A stretch of DNA of 64,000 bases from Thunnus maccoyii (GCF_910596095.1 NC_056551.1:3522501-3586500), one strand, 5' to 3'. Counted from the first letter of the stretch, positions 39,947 to 53,200 are shown. The notes: generated by a model not told the origin, from the letters alone. A program made the numbers and translations.

Positions 39947-40495
39947 AAACTTTCATTGATAAATGTGCTGTGATCTCGGTTTATGATTAGAATGACTGAA
40001 AATGACAAAGCTGTTTAACGAAAATGCCACTGCTACGTCATACTCTACATGACATTGTAGAAACTCCAGTTCCCACAGTATTGTTCATAATTTAAGGGCA
40101 ATACAATATTTAAGGGAAAATATGAAGATGCGGTGTTCACAAACATTACTGGTGGGAAAAAACAGCATCAGTAAACATTAATATCTCTGTACAGTGTTAG
40201 TTCCTGTATTAAAAGGTTTGTCACTCATTTCTCTCCCCATAACATTTGATACTTAAGCTGATTTTTTATATTTACATTTTCATTGAGAAGGTTAATGTCT
40301 CAAGCTTCATTCCATATTCTCAGACTGTTATTAAATATTTTCAGACTTTTATTACATCTTTATTCTCAAAAACTCATATATAGTTAACAAATATAGTATC
40401 ACTGACTAGTCCTTTAACCTTTAGACAATAGACAAAGTAGAATAAAATTTAAAAAATAATAAAACATAATAAAAATTAATAATTTTTTTTGTGTA

Positions 40496-40498
<3 letters not shown>

Positions 40499-40540
<42 letters not shown>

Positions 40541-40543
40541 GTG
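40499..40543. repeat. (GT)n microsatellite
   Basis: About 22 GT units with one C interruption near 40536. Confidence 0.95.
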
Positions 40544-40635
40544 AATTGCATTTTAATTAAGACTTCTTGTGGCTACTGACAAAATCCCTCAACAGGTGAG
40601 TCAGATGGAAGGCATTACAAAACTCTGATATGATG

Positions 40636-40650
40636 TCACACACACACACA

Positions 40651-40742
<92 letters not shown>

Positions 40743-40764
40743 CACACTCACACACCCACACCCC
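40636..40764. repeat. (CA)n microsatellite
   Basis: About 60 CA units with CTCA and TACA interruptions, ending in CACACCC. It lies 93 bp from the preceding GT tract and in inverted sense. Confidence 0.95.
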
Positions 40765-41504
40765 AATGACTTTTTTTCAAATCCATCCAAACAGCTGATC
40801 AGCACCACAGAACAAACCTCTGTGCTGGGATTAAAACAGCTGACAGTAACATGTCTGTGTTTGTGGGTTAATAAAACTGAATGCTATGAAAGGATCATTC
40901 CACTGATTTAGCAAAAATCAATGATTTGAGTATGATTCGAGTATGAAACATTACAGTATGTGAACTGGGTTCATGTCAGTTACATTAGATTCCTGTAATA
41001 ACGTGTTTTCACACCTGGAAAAAATGTCTTAGTTTGATGAATGTAACAGAAAAAGTCACAGCTTGCCAAAAATATGACTAAATACAGAGCATTTGCGTCA
41101 TACTTTTACAGTATGTAATTCTTGGTGAAAATACAATTTTAATCAATGAATAAATTAAATTTATAATTTCAACTATTTTGTGTTGTGTGGGGAATGAGAC
41201 AGAGCTTGTATCTTTTTTTTTTTTTTATCAATTTATCATACCTGTCTATAATCTCTTTTTCTTTTTGTTGGACAATATGTGTCCTCTGCCTGTCCTTGGT
41301 GATTTGTAATTAGGTTAGTAGATTATATAATTTGAGATCTGAGACCAATTCTTTTCACTAAGTAATGTTTATGTGTATGCCACATAATTGTATTCATAAG
41401 GGTAAAAAAAACTGACATTCTTCGAATTTTTACACACTTTTACACACCAAAACGTTCCTTTGAGAGGCCTTCATAACGGCCATAAGTTTGGTTTTTCAGG
41501 GTGC

Positions 41505-42077
41505 AGCCTGTAGATGTCAGTACAGAGCTATAAACAGCTGTGTTCAGTTGAGAGAAAGACCAAGCGGCAACCTCTGGGGCTGAAAGCCAATGTGGCAGTG
41601 CCAAAAACTGCAGTTCCTCAAATGGCCACTTGAGGTTGGCTCCAAAAGTGAGTCAATCCCAATAAACCACCATGTTAAAATATCCAACTTTACAGTAGAA
41701 ATAAACATGTTTACAGCCTGGTTACAAAAAAATGGTTTCGGTCTCTATAGCTAATTTCCCCTTTTATGACAACTGTACGGGTGGTGAATTTTTTTATAAC
41801 TCACCCATTTAAATTTTATTAAGCTGTAAAGTTATGCATAATTAAGGATGTGGCCGCTTTGAGTGAGCCGCTGGGTGGCTTATTTCATCAACCAGGCTTC
41901 ATTTGGCCCACCTCAGCTCCACCTCTTTGCCCATTTTGGATTAGCCAGGAGTTAGGCGGAGTCAGACACTGCCAAGATGGCGACGACCGGAGCCACCCAC
42001 TTTGAGCTTCAAAACCACTGTTCAGAAAGCAATGGGTGACGTCACAGAGGCTACGTCGATATTTTTTACAGTCCATG
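41505..42077 (-). repeat. Inverted member of the same repeat group
   Basis: CCAAGCGGCAACCTCTGGGG and GCAGTGCCAAAAACTGCA are the reverse complement of the right end of 10842-11180. The block ends ..GTGACGTCACAGAGGCTACG and TTTTTTACAGTCCATGAG, the reverse of the CCATAGACTGTAAA terminus seen at 9389 and 15096. Confidence 0.6.
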
Positions 42078-42117
42078 AGAAAGACTGACAGTTCAGTACA
42101 TAAACTGCTGTTTTAGA

Positions 42118-42298
42118 TGACGTTAGTGGGGACATTTTTGCATTGTGGGGACATTTTGGACAGTCCTCACTATTTCAAAAGTTTGAAGGCTAAGACTGTT
42201 TAAGTACAGTTTGAGATTAGGCATTACGTTGCTATGGTTAAGGTTATGGTTAGGAACCAGGGAATGCATTATGTCATTGAGAGTCCTCACAAAACGCA

Positions 42299-42302
<4 letters not shown>
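42118..42302. repeat. Fish repeat preceding a GT microsatellite
   Basis: GTGGGGACATTTTTGCATTG, GGACATTTTGGACAGTCCTC, GGTTAAGGTTATGGTTAGGA and GGGAATGCATTATGTCATTG lead directly into (GT)n. This repeat-plus-GT arrangement is common in teleosts, and the microsatellite is probably part of the element. Confidence 0.55.
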
Positions 42303-42389
<87 letters not shown>

Positions 42390-42398
42390 GCATGTGTG
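42303..42398. repeat. (GT)n microsatellite
   Basis: About 41 uninterrupted GT units, then CGTGTGCATGTGTG. Confidence 0.95.
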
Positions 42399-42477
42399 TC
42401 ATTATCTGCTGTGTGTTCTCCTCTGGCTGCTGCTATCAGCAAGTGAAGTTGTTGTTTGGGAACTTGGAGATATAAGG

Positions 42478-42511
<34 letters not shown>
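42478..42511. repeat. (CA)n microsatellite
   Basis: About 16 CA units, inverted relative to the GT tract 80 bp to the left. Confidence 0.95.
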
Positions 42512-42512
<1 letters not shown>

Positions 42513-43676
42513 CTTCCTCCTCGGTATAATTAACTCCTGACTCTCTCTTTCTTCACCTTTATTTGCTTTACTCAGCACTGAATCTAGTTGAATCTTGTTG
42601 TTAGACAAAGTGTACAGTCTGACACTGGGGGGATTTTGGTGTTTTGATATCAGCTCTTCTTTCTCTCTCTGGTTTCACGTGTTCATCAGTCCCTGACATA
42701 TGTGAGGACGTCCCTAAAAACACAGGAGGATGTGAAAACATGGGATAAAATCATTTAACATTCTTCTTCTCATTTACATCCTCTTTAATCCTTTCAAATC
42801 TGCTCCCAAACCTCCTGCTGCTCCTCCTCTGTTCGTCTTCCGATGCTCCTTCTGACTCCACCTTCAGCTCCTTAAATCTTCTCCAATCCCCTTTACCTCC
42901 TCCTCTTCAGGAACCTGACAAACAGAACATTCAGGAATCAGCAGACGTTGCCACACTGAGCAGAGAGGTTTCAATCATTTCATCATCAGCTGGGAGAAAC
43001 GGAAACGAGAGCAGGAACTGTCAATCAAGGACGCTTCAGCAGAAAACACATTTTCTCAGGTTTAAGAGTGTACAATCCTTCAGTGGGGATCTGCTGTGGA
43101 AGCAGAGGGGGAAAAAACACAATATGTCTACATCTCTCTGTAGGACAAGATCTTAAAGGTTAAATCACATTTTCCAGTTATTTGTCATGGATGTTATCCG
43201 TCCATTCGGAACACTTGAATTAAAGAAGTTTTTACATGTGATTGGCTGACTAACAAAGGAGAGATTGAAGTCTTATAACTGTGGGATTAAACTGAGGAAA
43301 ACCCTGCTTCTTGACAAAAAACCTGATATCTGTCCACTTTTCCTCTTCCACATCCTATACCATAATGTGGGAGGTGAGATGGTTGGATTTGTGTTTATTT
43401 TTGTGACTGCAATCATTTAATGGTTCCTGGAAGGACATGTTAAACTGTTTTAGTATCAAAGCACAATTCTGGTTTGTTGTTCTATTATTTTCATAGTTTT
43501 GTGCATCATTTCAACCTGTCTGATCCAAGTGTCTTGATCCATCAGACGTCTTTGTAGTGATGTCATCGTTTTTAGATTCAACAGTACAATATTAATATGA
43601 CCAATAGAAATAATTGACAAAACTATGAACACAAGGCCCAAGTTGTAATAGAAGTAGAAGTATCCTTCAATGATCA

Positions 43677-43682
43677 TTTATT
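43677..43682 (-). terminator. Candidate poly(A) signal AATAAA for tdgf1
   Basis: TTTATT on the plus strand reads AATAAA on the minus strand about 1.5 kb past the tdgf1 stop codon. I did not find a canonical AATAAA nearer the stop; an ATTAAA variant around 44152 is an alternative. Which one is used cannot be told from sequence. Confidence 0.25.
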
Positions 43683-45201
43683 TTAACCTTTTTAAAGTTA
43701 TATAATTATTGTGCCTATCAGTTTAAGAGCTGCAAGCTGTAACAGCTGGTGGGCTGACAGACTGCAGAACAGCTGATGTGTTTGTCTAAGATAAGAGAGC
43801 AGCAGATAATCAATCCAAACCTCATCAATAAACTCTGGAGATAAGAGACAGAGGGAGAGCAGCTCCCACTGGAAATACCTACAGATAACTGAGTGAGAGG
43901 AGAGACAAGAGTTTTAAGCAAAGAAAGATTCTGTTTAAAATGAAAACTTATTATTTTAATATTTAGATTGAAACATTAGTATGTTTTTAAAAAACAAACT
44001 GTAAGCTATTAAATGTTATCAGGCTGTTAAAAATACAGCCAAAAGTTTAATTCCATGTCACTTTCAGTGTCATATTTGTGATGACACTGTAAATGTGTAA
44101 ATGTGTGTTTTGCAAGGGACAAAGTCATTTCTGTTTCTCACAACAATAAATCTTTAATAAACACATAATGCATACATGTTTTACCCTGTTATATTTAAAG
44201 GACAAAATGTCACCTCAGCTCAGTTTGTGCAAACAGACAGAAGAAACAAAGTAAAAAAAACAAGAAACTCTGCATCTTCCTTTACAAAGAAAAAAATCAT
44301 GCAGCAGATCCTAAAATTACAAGGAAAAAAAAAAACATATTTTCCATAAAACTCTTATGTACAGTTTGCTTCACATTTCTTCCAGACATCATAGACTCAC
44401 AGACAACCTTCCACTGGAAGGAAAATAAACAACAAGCAGGGACATAACAGAGTTTGGAAGAATTTATAATCGCTTTAACTGTTGATTTTAAGGTTTTGAA
44501 AGAGACTGAACATGCACACGTTTAAATATGTGTCTACAGTTGGAGAACTAGATAAATATCATGTTGTAATCATTGTTTTTGTTGCCTTCCATGGTTTTCG
44601 TTAAAATTGACACTTTAAAATTGTATGTTTTAAAATATCTTTCAGTCAGTTATTGATTCCTAAATGTTAGAAATCTAGAAACTTCCATAAAATAAGAGGA
44701 ACTGCGCTGGGAGCAAATGGAATGAGTCCAAACACACTGGCTGAAATGCTTTTCTTGCTTGAATAAATTAATCTGCCTGAAAATGTAACATAAGTCCAGT
44801 TTGAGTCCATTTAGCCTTCATTCCTCAGCAGGATTCCCAAACCTTTCATAGGCTCGTCCTTTAAAAAGTGGTAGAGTCAAAAATGTGATGCAGTATGAAT
44901 AGCTGAGTCAATGCAGAAGACCTTCTGTATGTCCCCAGAAAGCACAACATGTTCTAACTATAGAGTTTAAAATGCAGATGTGTCTGTTTTTAGGGATACT
45001 TGTAAGCAGCATGTCTTCACTCTTGACTCCTCCACTGCTGTGGCATTTGGAAAGAACCAAAGATTTTTATAAAAGCTTATGAAGCTCAGGCTGGGTTTGG
45101 AAACTGATCTTTAGTCCTGAAGAAGCAGCTTAAGAAATCCTAAGCTCAGTGTTTCCCATTTCTCCTAGTGTTTCTGTCCAGCAGCTGATTTTTAAAAACC
45201 A

Positions 45202-48200
45202 TCAGAGGAACGAGAGCAGGACAAAAAGCAGCGTTAGATACAGGAAGCGGCCAGTCTGAGCCGTCCGGACAGCTGATGAATGATACCAACGCACCTCCTC
45301 GGAGTCATCTGGAAACCAGAGAAAGAAACAGAAAATAAATGAAGGACTGAATTCATCATTCAGCACCGATCTCAAGTACATTTTTTGTATTTAATTATTT
45401 CATTATTTCATTGTAGCATTTTTTACTTTTTATAGTTTTGTTATTCAGTGCGTCATTCTGTATATTGTAGATGCTCAATGTGGATATAATATTCTACCTT
45501 TTTAAGATGACAGATGATATCTATACTATTTTTGTTCTTTACTTCTTTTTGCTGCTGTGAATCTTCAAATTCTCTGAGTGGGATCAATATTGTTTATCTA
45601 ATTTCATCTTAACTTATACTTCTTTAGCAAGAGTGTAGTTTTGGTTTCAGAACGGTGGGGGGAATGAAATCCTGGTTTCTTAAGACAAAAAATACATATG
45701 CAGTAAAAGTTAGACATGCTCTGCAATTTGCTGTATTATTAATGCACTGACCCCACTTATAATCACATTTATTGACATAGAGTCCTGATACTTAATGATT
45801 GATCCTTTTGTATTTGGAACTTTATGAAAAATCTTAAAATAAATGTGGCCTCTTTGATTAAAACAAAACAAAAAAAAAACTTTAACTATAAGCTGGCACT
45901 TTAACATTTACCCAATCAAAAGGATTGTTTTAGAAATGCTCTTATTTTGGTGAGAAAGAAAGAAAGAAAGAAAGATGTTTTTCAAACATCTTCATATTTA
46001 GGCGGGTTAATGTGTGATGTTTGTACAGGAGTTAACAATGTTTTGCATTTTGGAATAAAAGCCTTGAACTGTAAATGAGTAGGTGGGGTCTGTGCTCGTT
46101 CAGAGGGGCATTTACACTCTGCAGGACTTTACTGTGAACACCCTGATGGTTTTGTTTTAGGAATGCAACGTGTGAACGACAGTTTTTAAACTTATGGTCT
46201 GACTGCTGGGCGTCAACGGGTCGTCCACACCCTTATTGAAAAAAAAGTTTGCCGTCCATTCACCTGAATAATACCTCAGTTGGTGAACAGACATGGTAAT
46301 ACGCACGGAAAACTAGCAACTCACATGGAAATACTTGATTGTCACAGGAATGACTGAACAGACTCTGACTCTCTGCACATTCGTGAACACAGGGAGAGTT
46401 TTAAAACACAATCACAGCTCTTAACTCCATCACGACATGATGATAACAAAAAAATCTACTAAACCTAAATACTGAATGAAGTTTTAAGTCTGTCTGATTT
46501 TCATAGAAATAAACTGAAACCAATCTAAATCTTTAAAAAAAAAAAAATCAAAAATATGATGAATGATTCGGATCAACAAATCAGGCCTGCCTACTCAGAA
46601 ATGTAGAGGTGAAACTTTGTCATTTCATGCACGTGTATCTTACCGCAATCTTTATGGAAGACGTGGGGGAAGCAGTGCAGGATGCCGTAACCACAGCGAC
46701 AGTAGGAGCAGCCTTTCTGAACCCACTCGCCATGAGGAATCAATCCACAGCTCCTGCACAGACAGAAAAAGGAGGAATTACTAAACTATGGAAACACTAT
46801 ACTACTTGAAAAAACTGCTAGTTTAAGACTCTTAGATGTGCAGTTACGCATGTTTGCATGTTTGACTACATATTGTACTTCAATATGCAGTCTGACATAA
46901 GCAACACTCACTTTGATTTGAGCATCTATAAAAAGACTTTTTCTCTCAAACACATTAAAATGAAGGAGTTTGAGCCTAATGTCTGAGACTAAAGGGCGAC
47001 TCTGGAGCCGTCAGCCCTGTTAGAAGCAGAATGTAAATGCAGACCAGTGAGCAGTGCTGTTGTGTTGTTGTTACCTGACGCGCTGGTCGTACTCGCAGCT
47101 CCTCCCAGTAAAGAACGGCGGACAGGCACAGAAGCTGCCCAGAATACAGGTTCCTCCGTTCTTACAGCAGCTACGACTCTGCTCAGCAGCTGGTTAAGAA
47201 GAAAAACAAGAAGACATCTCAACAATCGGTCTAAATCTAGTTCCCCCATATACAGAACTCAACTGTACTAAGACAAACATGAAACAATTAGATTTGTTCA
47301 ATTTCATTTTATTTTATTGTATTTTTATTCATTTATTTCTCTTATTTGCTCCTACTTTATTTTTCATTTATTGTCATTTGTGTTTTTATTGTATTTTTGT
47401 CACAGTCCCTGCACTGCCCCCAGACCTCAGGTTGAGCCTCTCTCCCTCTATCTATCTGTGACATAAACCAGAGTCTCCATCTGACGGCACATTCTTGTCC
47501 TCCTCTGCTTTACATCAGCAGACAAACACCGAGAGTCAGAACAAACATCTGAAAATAGCAGAAAAACACTAAAGCTAACTAACAACTGCCTGAAAACTCC
47601 AGCAAGTTCCTCAGTCTGACACAACTTCTCATTAAAGCAGTTATTTAGAGAGCAGTCTGAGAGATTTTTGTACTGAAGAAAGTCTTTTTTTTTGAAAAGA
47701 CAGAACTTTTACTTTAATATGTGTTGTTAAAAATGTGATCATAGCGGTTTTGTTACGATAAATGTGACATGAGCAGCCTACTTAACCTCTGTAGTGGACG
47801 TCTTTCTCTTCATTCCTGTGCTTAAATATTTTATCTGGATCACTTTATGTTGCAGGAATTATCGAGAGAGGTAGAACGTACAAATTCTGCTGCATAAGCA
47901 ATTTGAAATTTAACTTGAGCACTCTTTCAATAAGTACAAGAACTTGCATCACCTGTCCTGAATGTACAGTTAACAGTGTTTTTCCTTCTTAAAATAAAGT
48001 TAAAAAGTCTGCTGTTGCAGGAGAGATCTATCCAAAGCTATTCAGCTTATTTTGAGGATTTTTTTAATTCTAGTTTCATGTTTCTTACTAATGTATGGAC
48101 CTGTTTACTCTCTACAGTAGATGTGAACCAGGACTGTAGCTGGGATTTAAGAAACACTGAAGTCATGAGTCCAAGCTGATCCTCCAGCCCACACGCAGAA

Positions 48201-49902
48201 AATTCAGTAAGAACTTTTATGAATCTGGATTTTTTTTATATTTAATTATTCAACTTTTCATTTCATTTCATTCGTTAAAGCAGTTTCTCAAGAGTTTCTT
48301 TACATGATGGTCTTAAAGATGTTTGCGAACAATCTTTCCTTCTCTGCCAGGAATCAATTCTGAAGAAAACATTTGTTAAGTTGTTGTAGTTTCTCATTTA
48401 TAAATTTCAAACTTCTTATGGCCAGAAGTTTGTAAAATTTAAGGACACTGTGTCGAAAAAATGTTTTTATTATACTGTTTGCCTTTTTAAGAAATTCCAC
48501 AGTGTAACTTTAAATTATGTCTGGATACAGTTGGTGTTTTGGGTAAAGTGGGAAATTCTTCACTTTGCTGGGGTTTAGCTGGTATTTCAGGTGGGTGGGG
48601 GGCTTGCAGCCTCCATCTGTGTGTACATTAGTAAAATGTGAACTCACTGCCAGTGAGGCCGATGAAGGGCAGGACGGCGCTGGCGTCACGGTGTTTACGG
48701 TCCCCGCTGTTTGGTGAGTTCACCTGGGTAAACTGACCTAAGAAGTCCTGGGAGGTCTGAGGGGATTTCACCACTGAAGAAGACGAAGAAGAAGAAGGTG
48801 ATGAAGATGAGGAGGTGGATGAAGAGGAGGTCTGGCCTCTGTTGCACTCGTCTCCCTCACAGCCTGAAAAATAAAAGGCAGTACAATCAGATGTTATCTA
48901 GACTTTCCTAATCAGAGGACACATCATCCTCAAACACACTGACTGTAAAGAAGAAGGGGGGCGGGGGGGACGGGGGGAGTTGTCTTGAATGAAAGCAGGT
49001 TGTCCCACTAACATCTGCATAAAGTCAATGGAGTCTGGAACACTGAGACAGCAAGTGAGATCACTGAAAACAAAGATCAACACTTGAAATCTTGAAATTG
49101 ATATTTTTCAACATTTCTACAGTGTGTAAATCAATTAGCAGACTTGAAATTTGTTTGAGTTGTGTAAATCCATCAGAGTGATAATCAAGTGTTCAGTATT
49201 TTCTGTCATAACTTGTATAAGTATTCTTTTTCTTCATTTTTTGAAAATTTCATATGGAAATTAATGGAAACCAGTGGCTGCCCAGAACAGTGGAAAAATA
49301 TGTCAGAAAATCTCAAACCGTATTTGAGGATTGTCAGTAAAAATGTAGTAAAGAAGCTCAAATTTACTAAAACAATGGTCCTTTAAATTCATTTTCACAC
49401 ACATTGTTTCATCAAAAAAACTAAAATCACAACCACAAACACAAAAACTGATATGTTCAAATCAACTGCAAGTTTACCAGCATGACTGCAAGTTTAAATG
49501 ATATTGTTTTATTCTTGATATATTTAGAATATGACTTAAAATTAAGAGTTTTTGCAGATATGGATTCTGTCATTTAATTTTGTTTTGAACAAACTTCACT
49601 TTCCTTATTAGCAAATATAGAAAATAAACAAATATTTAAAAAAAAAAAATCAAATACTCATCAGCAGCTAACACATGAGAAAGATGTTTGAATATTAATA
49701 TGATAAACTGACCTGAAGCAGGCAGAGCAGCAGCAGAGTGGAGACAGATCACAGCACAGATCACAACCCTGAAAACATCCAAACAATAACACTGTATCAA
49801 CAGGAAGACTCCCAAAATATTCACAATGATTTATGTTTCATTTCTTTACATCACAGGTTCATTTCACCTCTAGACTCACCTGAGCAGCTGCGTCCACCTC
49901 AT
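45202..49902 (-). CDS. tdgf1: EGF-CFC family Nodal co-receptor (Cripto / one-eyed pinhead), complete
   Basis: Six coding exons, all GT-AG and phase-compatible: 49880..49902, 49713..49768, 48648..48863, 47075..47189, 46644..46753, 45202..45308 (627 nt, 208 residues plus TGA). Residues 1 to about 24 are a signal peptide ([20 protein letters not shown]). Residues 38-56 are a Ser/Thr tract. Residues 106-133 form the EGF-like module, with N-G-G-T-C at 109-113 (Thr112 matches the O-fucose site of Cripto) and the near-invariant G-S-F-C-A-C-P-P. Residues 139-173 are the CFC module with six cysteines and His144/Trp147, the pair that in mammalian Cripto contacts the type I receptor ALK4. Residues 195-208 are a hydrophobic tail without a following basic stretch, typical of a GPI-anchor signal. 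The known role is extracellular co-receptor for Nodal/GDF signalling in germ-layer and left-right patterning. Six exons and about 190-210 residues fit the family. Teleosts usually carry one such gene, hence the symbol. Confidence 0.95.
45952..45975. repeat. (GAAA)n microsatellite
   Basis: About six GAAA units, in the tdgf1 intron between coding exons 5 and 6. Confidence 0.9.
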
Positions 49903-50255
49903 TCTACTTGATGGATGCAGGAAAAAAATCCAACACACTCGATTTTTCTTCACAGTCACAGCGAGAATAAAATTTTAAAAACTTTGAAACAATTGTCCTT
50001 ACAAATTGTGCCAAAACCAATTTCCAATTTCCTGCACTGAGTTGTGTCTTCACTTCACCGCCGATTGTTTAAAAACGCCTAAAAGTTAAAAAATTAAAAA
50101 CAACTTTCCTTGGTTGTGCAGGAATAAAGTCAGTGCAGTCAGTCCTCCTCCTCCAGCGCGTCTTCTCTCAACCCTCGTCACTCTGTTTCACTTCAGCTGG
50201 TTTCTTCTTCGCTGTTTTCTGATGTCCAGGTGACTCTCATAGAGGAGGAGGGGCT

Positions 50256-50270
50256 CCGGAAGTCCCGCCC
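50256..50270. promoter_or_regulatory. Adjacent ETS-type and GC-box motifs upstream of tdgf1
   Basis: CCGGAAGT (ETS consensus, 50256-50263) abuts CCCGCCC (GC box, 50264-50270), about 355 bp upstream of the tdgf1 ATG on the minus-strand gene. The surrounding 50.1-50.28 kb is locally more GC-rich than its flanks. I see no clear TATA box. A promoter role is inference from motif type and position only. Confidence 0.4.
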
Positions 50271-53200
50271 ATTCCTAATCTCTATGTTTCCGTCTGTCTG
50301 AAAGTGCTCAGGATCAACAATAATGAAACTGTCCTAAAAAAACAACTTTTGCAATAAAAAATATGTAAAATATCCAAATAAAACATGTTAGTAGATCTTG
50401 GCTTTTCACTTCAGTGTGATATTTTTACCAGAAGAGTATTTCTATCACATTCAGTACAATCTGGCAGAAACTGAAGAGAACATTTATGAAGGCAAGAAAA
50501 AGCATAATGTTTGATGTGTCTGTTGACGTAATTTATATATTGTACATAAATGTACGACTATAATTACTGAAACAGTGACATAAAAGGTCTGCTATCTTTT
50601 CCTGAGTCGAGAAATGTTATATTAGTTAATGTTTTCTCAGTAAATAGTGAATTTTTTAAAAAAATCTTCAGGTTATATTTAGAAAAACATTCTTCAGACT
50701 CAGTATTTCTGTCTGCAGGTGAAAGAATAACATTCAGTCTCTGTCTGCTCTCATGTTTCTCTTCCTCTCCCCCACTCTCTACTTTCCCTCTTTCTCACCC
50801 AACACCCCCCTCTTCTCTCTGTCTCTCCCTCTCTTCATACACATGTATATCAAGCTCACTCACCCATCCAGCTATACCTTCACATGTTAATGAGCCTGCT
50901 GCTAAAAGGAAGTCCACCTTCAAGGAAACATGTTCACTGCAGACAACAAGAAGAAACTTCATTTGAAGAATCCTTCCCTTTAATCTCCTTCATTTTTCTC
51001 ATACCTTAATCTCATGTTACATATTATTAGTTGAATGTATAGCTAGACACCGGGGTCAGGTATTTTTCTGAGTATTTCCTTTTAGCTACCTGCAGGAGCT
51101 TTGTAGGCTTTTATATTCTCAGTACATTTTAATTTAACTACTTTCAGGTCAGCTGAAAAATATGTGGAAAAAGTCAATTAAGAATTTAGTATTTTGCCAC
51201 CAGAATGTTTTTTTTTTCCTGGCAGTGTAAAGAGGACTTGGTATCACTTTGGTCCTAATTATTTCCCACAAAGTTTTCAGGAATGTAATCTTGTCCTTTT
51301 AATGAAGAATAAATATAAATGTTAGTTGAGTTTAGTTGATTTTATAAGCAGCTATTTCCTTGAAAGAACTTGAGATTCTTTGAAAAATCCAATTAATTAG
51401 AATAAGTTTAAGAAACTTTTAGAAATAAAAAGACTCTTATCACTTCTTACAAGGCATCCCATTACACTTTAGTTAAACATGATCCAGTTCTTCATGCATC
51501 ATCATAGAGAAGGTAATAATAGTATCATAGTGAGATTTCTTCACAGACACTCAGTTTGTCTCTAAAGGTGTGTTATTTTTTCCAGTCTTATAGAAAGTGC
51601 TTTATTTTTAACCCAGACACCAATATTAATTGTTTTAATTTAGCACCACATAGTGCACAATACATGAAGGTATTTCAAATTTTATAGATTCCAATACATT
51701 TATCAGTTAAATCACTTTTATCTAATTAGACCCATATCATAACCAGATTGTAGTTATTGTTGCTTAGATCCACATGGTCTGGCACTGCCCAGAAATGTTT
51801 GAAGATGGAGGAAAAAATTCTTTATCCACAATCTTAAGATCTTTTTAAAGCTCTTCTTCTTTTGAATGGTAAATCCTCTTTAAATCTGTCTGTGTATGAG
51901 TATATCAGAGGTGATCACAGTGGCAAACTGTCTGCCTGCTGTTGGAAATCATCCCACACAGCTGATTGGTTGAATGCCGGAATGATATTTTTCATCATAA
52001 TATCTTTTTCCCTCACTTTTTGTGGGTTTAAGAGTTAAGGTGTGGTTTGGAATCACTGAAAATTATTTTTATCATTATTATTATTATTTTTACAACTGTT
52101 TTAGTTTTTGCACTTTTCCTGTTTGTTTGTTTTTTTCAATTTTTTTTACTAAAATGTAATAATTAATCACAAAAAAGGAGGTCAGTGAATGTGCTGAAAT
52201 CCACATTGAATCATCTGCTCCTGCTGAGTGAGAAACAGGTTCATCAGTATGTTACGGATGGATGAGTGAGGTTATATACTGCGTGTCTTTGGAGAGAAAT
52301 AAATAGAGGTCAAGCTGTGGTTAATCTGTCTCTGCTTTGACCACACAGGGACAATCAGAGGTGGAAATGGGTATTTTGTAATCTGTGCAGCATCACAATG
52401 CAGTCTGATCTCATGCTAATACACAGCAGGAGTGTCAGCAGCAGGAGGGAAAAACCTGATCTGAACACAACAGGTAATCTGCATGTGAAAGCTCTCAGGC
52501 TGCTGGAAGACACAGAGGGGAAGAGGAAGACACAGATATATGAAGCAAAGCAGGTCTGTATCATTATATGATGATGCAAAGAGGCCAAAAGTGAAAGTGT
52601 CTCCCAGCTGACTGGTGGTAGAATCAAATGGTGGCAGTGGTTGTCATGGCTACTAAAGCACATGCACGCCTAGTTTCTTTTTCCCATCATGTTCTTGGCT
52701 CTTCTTTCAAATAGGGTAATTTGTCACTTTTATTTCTTTTCACAAGAGTAGTATGAAAAGTCTTTAGGGTTGTGTGCTGTTGTAAGAAAAGCTCATGACT
52801 TGTTTCCTTTCTTTCTTTTTTCATGGAGTCGGTCAAATTAATTTTGAACATCAGCATCATTAAATCGACTCACTTTGTAGTAAATGATGTTTATGTTGTT
52901 TCTGCATGGCAACCCACATCAAGGCAACCATTCATGCAAAAGTCGACCCGCATCAAGCAGTGCTTTGATGGGAGGATGAGAAGTGAGGTCAGCTGATATA
53001 AATGCAAAGAAATATGCATTGATATCCTAAATGAAACATATCCCTCCAATGAATATACAAATATAGATAATTGCTTTTCTGTGAATCTAAAACATATTAA
53101 CGTTTATTTTGTAGCTGCATATTTATCAAGAAGATGTGGTCAGATATTTTCAATCATTTATCTTAAAAGAGATAAATGTGTAATATTTTCAACATGGGAT

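Noticed and set aside
42726..42885. Purine-rich minus-strand frame encoding a charged 50-residue peptide (..WRRFKELKVESEG..)
   Set aside because: Opens just after an in-frame TGA without a usable acceptor and has no partner exon; tempting but unsupported.
46989..47249. 86-codon minus-strand ORF over the tdgf1 EGF exon
   Set aside because: Wrong frame. The frame giving C-C-K-N-G-G-T-C is the conserved EGF module.
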